Shown here in pieces: positions 6,607 through 13,311 of a stretch of 23,496 nucleotides of DNA. The notes under the pieces were generated by a model. The model searched no databases. It was not told the DNA's origin and saw only the letters and a list, made by a program, of their open reading frames with translations. The stretch spans positions 1 through 23,496 of the forward strand of contig DASPGR010000330.1 of NCBI GenBank assembly GCA_035620515.1, written 5' to 3'. The position numbers and the translations under genes are program-made. Origin of the DNA: SG8-41 sp035620515 (GTDB lineage: Bacteria > Pseudomonadota > Gammaproteobacteria > Burkholderiales > SG8-41). Each line of letters starts with the position of its first letter. Positions within the stretch are counted from its first letter, which is position 1.

Positions 6607-8085
6607 TCACCGGGTTCGCGGCAGCGTGAGCGCCGCCTCCAGTCCGCCCGACGCAACATTGTGCAGCACAATATCACCGCCGTGGGCACGCGCGATATTG
6701 CGCGCAATGCCAAGGCCGAGCCCGGTTCCCCCCGTATCCCGGCTGCGCGAGCCTTCCAACCGGTGGAATGGCTCGAACACCCGCTCAAGCTCACTCTCGG
6801 GAATGCCAGGACCTTCATCGCGTACACGGATTTCAAGCAACGTCGGTGAATCCGTGACGACGACCTTCGCCGACTTTCCGTAGCGCAGGGCGTTGTCGAC
6901 GAGGTTGCCGAGACAACGTTTCAGCGCTTGTGCAAGGCCGCGATAGGGCCTTGCTGCGACGCCTTCGATGACCACGCTGCCATTTATCTCGGCAGCGTCA
7001 GCCTGCAGGCTCTCGAGCAATGCCATGACGTCGATCGGCTGCCGCGGCTCGCGGCTTTCCGCCCCGCGCATGAAATCGAGCGTGGCGGTCACCATCGACT
7101 CCATCTCCGAGAGGTCCTTCTCGAACTTCGCGCGCAGTGCCGGATCATCGAGCAGCTCTGCGCGCAGGCGGAGGCGAGTGATCGGTGTCTTCAGATCATG
7201 CGACATGGCCGCAAGAATCCGCGTGCGGTCGCGGATGAACGCGATGAGGCGCCGCTGCATGGTGTTGAACGCGTGCGCGGCCCGGCTCACTTCGAGCGGT
7301 CCTTCCTCCGCGAGCGGCGGGCGCTCGATGTCGGCGCCGAGCTGGTCGGCGGCGTCCGCCAGCGTCTTGAGCGGCCGCGTCACCCAGCGTACCGCGACGA
7401 GCGCGAGCGCGATGACGGCCGCGAGCAGGATGCCGAGGCTCAGGAGCAGCCGAACGGGCCAGTTGACGGATTCCAGCGGCTGGCGCGAGTCGAAGGTCGC
7501 CAGCGTGCCGTCCTGCAAGGGCGCCTGCACGACAAAAGCAATGCCCGCAAGGCGTGCGCCTGGACCCATTCCGGGCTGTCCGAACCCAGGCCCGCCTGGC
7601 CCCCCCATCATGCCCGGGCCGCTCATCATTCCCGGTCCGCCTATCTGCTCTGGCGGCAGCGCGCCCGAGCCGGGCCCGCGCCCGGCGAAAGGCCCCGGCG
7701 GCCAGTGTTCGGGCGCGCTCGTCACGATCACGACGAGCCTGCGCTCATCGCCGAGGAAACGCCGCAGCACCGACGCGAAGCGCGCGGCCCGCTCGGCTTT
7801 GTCGGGATCGCTTGCAGCTGCAGCCAGGGGCGGGCGTGATAGCGAAACCCTCAACTGCGGCGAGTCGATGACGCTGACGATGCGCGCCCGTTCGGGCGGT
7901 GCCAGCGGATCGAGGAGCCGCACGATATCGGCGATGCGCTGCGCCTGGCGCATGCCGCCCGTGCGCAGGATGAGCTCACCGCGTTCATGCCAGTGGATCG
8001 CGAGGCTCGCGAGCTGCGCCAGGACGAGCCCGCCCAGCAGGATGAGGACCATGCGGCTGAAGAGCGAGCGCGGCAGCCAGCGCAT
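6607..8085 (-). CDS. Sensor histidine kinase, EnvZ/OmpR class, with Gly/Pro/Met-rich periplasmic insert
   Basis: Inner-membrane sensor kinase of 492 residues. In order it has: TM1 (about 10-31), a periplasmic sensor (32-208), TM2 (209-235), HAMP linker (236-285), the H-box AAMSHDLKTP with phospho-acceptor His296, the N-box GNLVDNALRYGK, the G1 box RDEGPGIP and the G2 box GTGLGLGI. Residues 136-178 of the sensor are a low-complexity run with GPGMMSGPGMMGGPGG; clustered methionines in the periplasm could bind soft metals such as copper or silver. The start ATG (8083-8085) overlaps the regulator's TGA (TGATG) behind GAGGAG, so the two are translationally coupled. The same GPGMMGG motif appears in the divergent Spy-like protein. 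The signal sensed is unknown. Confidence 0.95.
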   Translation of the reverse strand: MRWLPRSLFSRMVLILLGGLVLAQLASLAIHWHERGELILRTGGMRQAQRIADIVRLLDPLAPPERARIVSVIDSPQLRVSLSRPPLAAAASDPDKAERAARFASVLRRFLGDERRLVVIVTSAPEHWPPGPFAGRGPGSGALPPEQIGGPGMMSGPGMMGGPGGPGFGQPGMGPGARLAGIAFVVQAPLQDGTLATFDSRQPLESVNWPVRLLLSLGILLAAVIALALVAVRWVTRPLKTLADAADQLGADIERPPLAEEGPLEVSRAAHAFNTMQRRLIAFIRDRTRILAAMSHDLKTPITRLRLRAELLDDPALRAKFEKDLSEMESMVTATLDFMRGAESREPRQPIDVMALLESLQADAAEINGSVVIEGVAARPYRGLAQALKRCLGNLVDNALRYGKSAKVVVTDSPTLLEIRVRDEGPGIPESELERVFEPFHRLEGSRSRDTGGTGLGLGIARNIARAHGGDIVLHNVASGGLEAALTLPRTR

Positions 8086-8810
8086 CACGACTCCTCTTCG
8101 ACAGCCGCCGAGAGCACGTAGCCCTCGCCGCGCACCGTCTTGATGATCTCGGGCTCCTTGGGGTTGTCGCCAAGGCGATGCCGCAGCCGGCTCACCTGGA
8201 CGTCGATGCTGCGATCGAACGGCAACGCATCGCGCGAGAGCATGAGGTCGATCAGCTGGTCGCGGTTGAGCACACGGTTGGGGTGGGAGAGAAATACGCG
8301 CAGCAGCTTGTACTCGGTGCCGCTCAAGGCCACGACGACGCCTTCTGGCGAACGGAGGTTCCGTGTCGCGAGGTCGAGCGTCCAACCCGCAAAACGCAGG
8401 GCGCGCGCGCCATCGGGCTTGAGATTCTCGGGAAGCGTTCGGGCGCGACGCAGGATGCTCTTGATCCTCGCGAGGAGCTCGCGCGGACTGAACGGCTTCG
8501 CGAGGTAGTCATCCGCGCCCATCTCGAGACCCACGATGCGGTCGGTCTCTTCGCCGCGCGCGGTCAACATGATGACCGGCAGGTCGGACCGCGCGCGCAG
8601 GTTGCGGCACAACGTGAGCCCGTCCTCGCCCGGGAGCATGAGATCGAGCACGACGATGTCGACGCGCCCGCCGCTCTCGAGCGCGCTCCACATGCCCTTG
8701 CCTTCCGCGACCGCGGTGACGCGATAGCCGCTCTTCCGCAGATACTCGCTCAGAAGATCGCGGATCTCGGCATCGTCATCCACGACCAGCACATGATCCT
8801 GGTTGCTCAT
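8085..8810 (-). CDS. OmpR-family response regulator
   Basis: DNA-binding response regulator of 241 residues. The receiver domain (about 1-120) shows the acidic pocket VVDDDAEI, the phospho-acceptor Asp in VVLDLMLPGEDG, the Thr in MLTARGEE, and the Lys in AKPFSPRELLARI. The C-terminal winged helix (about 135-236) includes LSGTEYKLLRVFLSHPNRVLNRDQL and SIDVQVSRLRHRLGDNP...IKTVRGEGYVL, typical of OmpR/PhoB. The ATG at 8808-8810 was chosen for its fit to the receiver start (MSNQDHVLVVDDD) and the GAGGAC just upstream. It is the first gene of the regulator-kinase-YeeE operon. It is divergent from the Spy-like gene across a gap with a 12-bp inverted repeat, so autoregulation and control of the Spy-like gene are likely. 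Confidence 0.95.
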   Translation of the reverse strand: MSNQDHVLVVDDDAEIRDLLSEYLRKSGYRVTAVAEGKGMWSALESGGRVDIVVLDLMLPGEDGLTLCRNLRARSDLPVIMLTARGEETDRIVGLEMGADDYLAKPFSPRELLARIKSILRRARTLPENLKPDGARALRFAGWTLDLATRNLRSPEGVVVALSGTEYKLLRVFLSHPNRVLNRDQLIDLMLSRDALPFDRSIDVQVSRLRHRLGDNPKEPEIIKTVRGEGYVLSAAVEEES

Positions 8811-8852
8811 GTCCTCTCTATAGCGCCTTGCCGGGCCCGGGTGCCGGAAAAA

Positions 8853-8899
8853 TTGTATCGCAGTGTAACAACCGCCTCCGATGCCGGACTGCGATACAA
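8853..8899. promoter_or_regulatory. 12-bp inverted repeat in the divergent regulator/Spy-like intergenic region
   Basis: TTGTATCGCAGT (8853-8864) and ACTGCGATACAA (8888-8899) are perfect inverted arms 23 nt apart. A further pair, TGTAAC (8864-8869) and GTTACA (8934-8939), and a hairpin GGCAGG/CCTGCC (8903-8908, 8919-8924) lie in the same 213-bp gap (8811-9023). Position between the regulator and its likely target suggests an operator or promoter region for both directions. Confidence 0.5.
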
Positions 8900-9023
8900 A
8901 AAGGCAGGCTTCCGACAACCTGCCGTTACATGCGGCTGGTTAAATGGCTTGCAAGGACGCTCGATTGCAGGCTGGAAAGACGGGCATCCAGGATGAGCCT
9001 CACACAACCGAATGGAGATGATC

Positions 9024-9593
9024 ATGAGAAACACTCGAAAAGTTCTGATCGGCATGCTTGCGGCTGCGGGCCTTGCCGCAGCGAGCTTGGCGGTTTATGC
9101 GGACCCCCCCGGCGGCTTCGGAGCCGGGGCTGGTGGATGTGCGTTTGGTGCCGGAATGGCGGGCGGTGGCCACGGGCCCGGCATGATGGGCGGTGGACCG
9201 CGCGGCGGATTCGGTCCGGGCGCAGCAGCAGGCGGGGGACCCGTCGAGCGCGTCGATGCGCGTCTCGCTTACGTCAAGAACGAGCTGAAGATCACGGCCG
9301 AGCAGGAATCGGCGTGGGACGCGTATGCCACGCAGGTCAAGGCCCAGGCCGCGACGATGGCAGCTTTCCACGCGCAGGGGCCCTCGACCGCGCAATCAGC
9401 GGCTGAGCGCATCGAGCAGCACGCGGCACGCATGAAGCTTCGCGCCGAGCAGGCGCAGGCGACGAGCAAGGCGGTGAAAGAGCTCTACGCCGTGCTGACG
9501 CCCGAGCAGCAAACGATCGCGAATCAGCACTTCGGCGGGCAGCGCTTTGGCCAGGCTGGAGGCCGCGGCCACGGCCGGGGACGCTGGAACTAG
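9024..9593 (+). CDS. Spy/CpxP-like periplasmic protein with LTxxQ motifs and Gly/Met-rich region
   Basis: Secreted periplasmic protein of 189 residues. Residues 1-26 form a signal peptide (basic start, hydrophobic core, AYA cleavage site). Residues 27-72 are Gly-rich with HGPGMMGGGPRGGFGPG (50-66). The rest is helical and carries ITAEQ and LTPEQ, the LTxxQ-type motifs of the Spy/CpxP chaperone family. The C-terminus is GRGHGRGRWN, possibly metal-binding. Of three in-frame ATGs at the start I chose the third (9024), because GGAG at 9014-9017 sits at the right distance. The gene is divergent from the regulator-kinase operon and shares a GPGMMGG motif with that kinase's sensor region. A role in envelope stress or metal handling, under control of that system, is inferred. 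Confidence 0.83.
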   Translation: MRNTRKVLIGMLAAAGLAAASLAVYADPPGGFGAGAGGCAFGAGMAGGGHGPGMMGGGPRGGFGPGAAAGGGPVERVDARLAYVKNELKITAEQESAWDAYATQVKAQAATMAAFHAQGPSTAQSAAERIEQHAARMKLRAEQAQATSKAVKELYAVLTPEQQTIANQHFGGQRFGQAGGRGHGRGRWN

Positions 9594-9627
9594 GCAACAG
9601 CTTCACAGCCTCGCTGTCGTAATCAGG

Positions 9628-9660
9628 GCGCCGCGTTCCTTCGGGAACCGGCGTCTTTTT
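9628..9660 (+). terminator. Rho-independent terminator after the Spy-like gene
   Basis: A GC-rich stem with a TTCG loop (GTTCC TTCG GGAAC, extended by GCCG/CGGC around one bulged base) is followed directly by TCTTTTTC. It lies 35 bp after the stop and just before the convergent SDR gene's stop. Confidence 0.88.
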
Positions 9661-9665
9661 CTTCT

Positions 9666-10460
9666 CTACCAAAGGGACTTGAGGCGCCCGCCATCCAGAT
9701 TGAGCGAGACGCCGGTGATGTAGCTCGCACGCTCCGAGCATAGGAACACGATCGCGTTCGCAAGCTCCTCGGGCTTGCCGAAACGGTTGAGCGCGTTCTT
9801 GCGCGCGGCAAGGCGCCGCGCCTCGTCTTCCGATTTCGCGCCGAGCTCGCTCGCAAGGCCCTGCGCATTGCGCCGCCAGAGGTTGGTGTCGACCCAGCCC
9901 GGGCAGACTGCGTTCACGAGGATGCCCTCCTCGCCGAACTCGCTCGAGAGGGACTTGGTGATGTTGAGCAGCCCGCTGTTGGTGATGCCGCTGCCGAACA
10001 TGTAGGGATCGGGCTCCTTGCCCGCGCCGCCGATCATGTTGACGATGCGGCCCCAGCGCCGCGCCTTCATCATGGGATGGACCAGGCGGATCGCGCGCAG
10101 GAAGCCGAAGATCTTGGTCTCGAACTGCTCCTTCAGTCCCGCGTCATTCATCACCGAGAAGCGTCCCGAGTACATTTGCCCGGCGTTGTTCACCAGGATA
10201 TCCACGGTGCCGAACTTCTGCTTGGCCGCGTCCACGAGGCGCGCAATGTCCGCTTCCCTGGTCGTGTCGGCGACGACCGCCTGAATCTCGCCGCCCGTCG
10301 CCTTGGCGAGCTCATCGCGCGTCTTCTCGAGCGTCTCCTTGTTGCGCCCGCAGATCGTGACGCGCACACCCTCCTCGAGGAACTGTCTTGCCGTCTCGCG
10401 CCCGATGCCGCGGCTGCCGCCCGTGACGATCGCCGAGCGGCCCTTGATTCCCAAATCCAT
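9666..10460 (-). CDS. SDR-fold protein with replaced catalytic residues
   Basis: Short-chain dehydrogenase/reductase fold of 264 residues, normal length. The cofactor motif TGGSRGIG (13-20), the NNAG motif (91-94) and the C-terminal SYITGVSLNLDGG region are intact, so NAD(P) binding is likely. The catalytic residues look changed. Aligning GLLNITKSL with the usual KAALxNLTKSL places Ser157 and Asn161 at the YxxxK positions, Gly144 at the catalytic Ser and Lys116 at the catalytic Asn. The start ATG (10458-10460) follows AGGAGGAG. It is the last gene of the UGSC-hydrolase-SDR run, 75 bp after the hydrolase. It may be a cofactor-binding scaffold or a reductase with altered chemistry. A start 16 codons upstream is possible but less likely. 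Confidence 0.88.
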   Translation of the reverse strand: MDLGIKGRSAIVTGGSRGIGRETARQFLEEGVRVTICGRNKETLEKTRDELAKATGGEIQAVVADTTREADIARLVDAAKQKFGTVDILVNNAGQMYSGRFSVMNDAGLKEQFETKIFGFLRAIRLVHPMMKARRWGRIVNMIGGAGKEPDPYMFGSGITNSGLLNITKSLSSEFGEEGILVNAVCPGWVDTNLWRRNAQGLASELGAKSEDEARRLAARKNALNRFGKPEELANAIVFLCSERASYITGVSLNLDGGRLKSLW

Positions 10461-10500
10461 CTGCTCCTCCTCGTTAGTTTCCTCAGTGGCCGGCGAGTCC

Positions 10501-10512
10501 CCCATCACTCAT
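10501..10512 (-). repeat. Reverse copy of the ATGAGTGATGGG heptad-repeat segment
   Basis: CCCATCACTCAT is the exact reverse complement of 4917-4928. It lies in the 75-bp gap between the hydrolase and SDR genes. A 12-base match alone could be chance, but the other copies are also intergenic. Confidence 0.4.
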
Positions 10513-10535
10513 GCGGCTTGCAGCACCATCCTCCG

Positions 10536-11489
10536 TCACTTCAGCCGTTCGTCGAAGAACTGCATGAAAAGATCGAACGCCCGCTGCTGAACCCGGTCGG
10601 GCTGGTACGAGCCATCCGGCTGCTGGTAGATGAAGGGATAGCCGTGATCCGGGTGGTCGAAGCTTGCCCAGGTCGAGTCCTTGCCGGCCTCGAGCATCCA
10701 TTCGTGCGCGAGCCTGCAGATGCCCTGCAGGTGATCGCGGTCGCGGCCGATGTGCAGGATCGGCGTGCTGATCCTCCGGATACGCTCCATGGCGGCGGCC
10801 TTGTCGGCGTTCCTTCTCGCGACCTCGATATCCTGGTACTGGATCTCGTCCGCCTTGCGCGGCGCGGTGGGGCCGGTGTTGACGCCCAGAAATTCGTGCG
10901 AGGCGCCCTCGATCGCGACGCCGGCGGCGAACGTGATCTGCGCCGCGGCCTTGAGGATCATCTCCCCGCTGTGACTGACGCCCACCGCGCCGGTTGCTGC
11001 GGGATCGACGTACGGCAGGGTCTCGAGGTAGCGGAAGATCGAGATGAAGTCGTCAGAGTCGAGGGACGGCGCCGACTTGAGCGTGCGGTTGTCCCCGCCG
11101 CTCACGTCGTCGGGAAGGTTCCTCGCCCGCTGGCCGGCCTCGTAGAGATGCGGAATCTCGTTCCGGTAATTGACGTAGGCGACGACGTAGCCGCGCGCGA
11201 TCATCCGGTCCTGCATTCCGGCAAGGCGCGAGACCTGCGTCTCGACGTGCTGAAAGCCGCCGCGTCCGTTGCCACGGCCCATCGTGATGAGCGGAAAGGG
11301 GCCTTTGCCTTCCGGTTTCCTCACCGCGACGGGCACGTAGATCTCATCGCGCGTCAGGACAAAGGCGAGATCCATCGGGATATTCGAGCCCGGCACTGGC
11401 CGCGTCACGACAAGCCCGTGCGCCGGGCGCTCGGGTGCGATCGGTGCGATCGGACGCGGCGCGGCCGATGCGCCGGCCATCTCAGCCAT
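10536..11489 (-). CDS. Alpha/beta hydrolase (dienelactone hydrolase / prolyl-oligopeptidase-like)
   Basis: Protein of 317 residues with the alpha/beta-hydrolase layout. Landmarks are an N-terminal strand RDEIYVPVAVRKPEGKGPFPLI, a nucleophile elbow in GVSHSGE with the serine after G-V, an acidic strand PILHIGRDRDHL, and a late FDHPDHGYPF that can supply the catalytic His. The serine lies in G-x-S-x-S rather than the strict G-x-S-x-G. No signal peptide is evident, so it is probably cytoplasmic. I prefer the ATG at 11487-11489 over the GTG three bases upstream because the GGGAG spacing suits it better. It begins 21 bp after the UGSC selenoprotein stop, so the two are probably cotranscribed and may act on the same ester or lactone-like compound. 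The substrate is unknown. Confidence 0.85.
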   Translation of the reverse strand: MAEMAGASAAPRPIAPIAPERPAHGLVVTRPVPGSNIPMDLAFVLTRDEIYVPVAVRKPEGKGPFPLITMGRGNGRGGFQHVETQVSRLAGMQDRMIARGYVVAYVNYRNEIPHLYEAGQRARNLPDDVSGGDNRTLKSAPSLDSDDFISIFRYLETLPYVDPAATGAVGVSHSGEMILKAAAQITFAAGVAIEGASHEFLGVNTGPTAPRKADEIQYQDIEVARRNADKAAAMERIRRISTPILHIGRDRDHLQGICRLAHEWMLEAGKDSTWASFDHPDHGYPFIYQQPDGSYQPDRVQQRAFDLFMQFFDERLK

Positions 11490-11510
11490 CACCGTCTCCC
11501 GTCACCATTT

Positions 11511-13241
11511 TCAAACGCGACAGACGTCATCGCCGCAACCGATGTCGCGATCGGCGTCCGCGAGCAGCCGCTCGAACGTTTCGGGTAGCGTGACGACGCG
11601 CCCAGTCACCCTCGGCGAGTGCGCCTGCAGCCACTGGCTGTGGGTCGGATGCGACCCCCCCGCGACGAGGAACACAATGTTGTCCGGTTTGGTGCAAATC
11701 GGCCAAGGGTCGAGATCTATGTTCGCGCGTGTTACCGGGTTGGCGTCGATCTCGATCCACGCCCGTCCGCCGATGCGGCGCAGCTGCTCCGCGGGAATCT
11801 TCGAGTGCTCCCACAGGAATTGGCGCACCGATTGCTTGGTCCAGCCTTGCCCCGCCATCGTCTGCGCCACCACCGGGGGAATCATCATGATCCCGGGCGT
11901 GCCTTTCTCGTAGCCGGCCAACACCGCGAGGTTCGGAGCGCGCATGAAATCGGCCATGCGGTGGAGACCGTTCAGGACGTCTTCCTCGGGCGTTTCCTTC
12001 TTAGCGCCGCGGCGGCGGATGTTGGTGACGCCGCTCGCGAACACGACGGAAATCGAGTTGGTGCCCGGCGTATAGCCGTGGCGCTCCGTCCCGTGCGGCA
12101 GCCACCCGTCGGGAAGGCTTTCCTCGTCCTCACCGAAGACCGCGTTTGTATAGCGCATGGCGCCGTAGATCGCCATCGTGCCCGTGCCCGGGAGCGCACC
12201 GCCCACGTTCTGCTGCAGCAGGCGCAGCGCACGCCCGATGCTCGCGCCCGCGGGGCGCTGCGGATCGGGTCCGAGGCAGCCGAAGCCGGAATTGACGCGA
12301 ATCTGCTTGCGGATGGGGCCATTCACGATGACCGCGGGGAAAGGTCCTCCGGACGTTGCCTGCAGCTGATCGAAGCCCGCGTCCTTGTCGAGACAGGCGT
12401 CGACCGCGGCAACGAGGACCGGCAAATATTCCGGGCGCCCGCCCGCCATGGCAAGCGCGACGGCGCAGGTCTCAACGGTCGTAATGCCGCCGAGCGGCGG
12501 GAACCTGCCCAGCCTGTGATCACGCGGCAGCGCCGAGCCCTGCAGGATCCAGTCGACTCGCTCGCGCGTCGCCGGCCAGAGGGGCAGCCCATCCCCCCAG
12601 AGGCTCGTCAGCATCAGGTTGTTGGCCTTGAAGAGCGCATCCTCGTAGCTCGCACCCTCGACGGAGAGCATCGGTTTCGCCCCCGGCGCGGCCTGCGCGA
12701 AGTCCGACCTCCAGCGCGTGAGCCCGTCATAGAACTCGCGCTTGCGTGCACGGATGGGCGCTATGTCGCTTCCCGGGAGGAAAAGCTCGATGGGGAACGT
12801 CACCATCGCCGCATCGGGCGCAAGCCCGAGGCCCGACACGGCATTCTTCATCACACCGACGAAATCCGTCCGCGTCAGAGTGACAGTCGGAATTCCCAGC
12901 GCTTCGATTCTAGCGGCTGCACGGCCGCATGCTGTGGCGCAGGACCCTCAAGCCGCGTTGCCGACGATGACGGCGTCGACCCCGCTTTTCCTGACCAGTG
13001 CGGCGGTCTCCTCCGTCGGGATCAGCGTGTTGCCTTGAGGAAACGCGTCGAGCGGCAGGACCTTGACGTCCGGGAAATCCACCTCCAGCAGCTCCTTCAG
13101 GAGAGGCAGCATGCGGTAAGCCTGCCATTGCTCGTTGCTGACGAACCCGATGCGCTTGCCTTCGAGCGTCGCAAGCCGCGGCGCATGCGGTGTTGTGACC
13201 TCGAGGCTTCCCGATGGATCATGGAATTCAATCTTTACCAT
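11511..13241 (-). CDS. UGSC-family selenoprotein with in-frame TGA (Sec98)
   Basis: Read through TGA 12948-12950, this is one 576-residue protein. The first 97 residues end ...VDAVIVGNAA. The TGA follows, then GSCATACGRAAARIEALG, and the same frame runs without another stop to TAA-free end at 11511. The TGA falls at the first position of a [U/C]GSC motif known from the UGSC (seleno)protein family, giving a U-x-x-C redox pair (Sec98, Cys101) with Cys105 close by. Two more cysteines end the protein (GCGDDVCRV, Cys569 and Cys574). No signal peptide or membrane segment is seen. The start ATG (13239-13241) has GGGAG eight bases upstream. Most automated calls would break it into two proteins, the second from a GTG at 12854. 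A nonsense mutation is possible, but the exact motif position, intact long frame and downstream hairpin argue for selenocysteine. Its reaction is unknown. Confidence 0.9.
12913..12947 (-). promoter_or_regulatory. Candidate bacterial SECIS element downstream of the Sec codon
   Basis: In the mRNA, starting 19 nt after the UGA, GCGGC pairs with GCCGC (12924-12928 with 12913-12917) around the loop CGUGCA. The apical loop begins 24 nt after the UGA and has G-U at its second and third positions. This meets the usual bacterial SECIS rules of a 16-37 nt distance and a G among the first two loop bases. A competing hairpin, GCAUG-CGGC-CGUGC, is also possible. SelB binding has not been shown. Confidence 0.65.
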
Positions 13242-13270
13242 TGCTCTGCTCCCTTGCCTTGCGAAAACAC

Positions 13271-13300
13271 GTGACCGGTGACCGGCAAAATCATATCACC
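13271..13300. repeat. GTGACCGGCAAAA-type intergenic repeat
   Basis: Contains GTGACCGGTGACCGGCAAAA, closely matching 15083-15107 and the reverse of 17636-17658 (core GTRACCGGCAAAA). It fills most of the 70-bp gap between the transporter stop and the UGSC gene start, ending about 30 bases before the latter. Confidence 0.55.
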
Positions 13301-13311
13301 CGGGAGCGACA

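Noticed and set aside
7552..7680. Repeats in the kinase gene considered as a CRISPR or tandem DNA array
   Set aside because: The repetition is at codon level for Gly-Pro-Met residues inside an intact frame, with no regular spacer.
12948..12950. Reading the TGA as a true stop, making 12948-13241 and 11511-12854 two genes or a pseudogene
   Set aside because: The frame continues uninterrupted with family-like sequence, the TGA falls exactly on the [U/C]GSC position, and a SECIS-like hairpin follows. The second part has no ribosome site at its GTG.
11619..13274. 551-codon + strand frame opposite the selenoprotein gene
   Set aside because: Arg/Ala/Glu-rich shadow without motifs; the minus strand is coherent.
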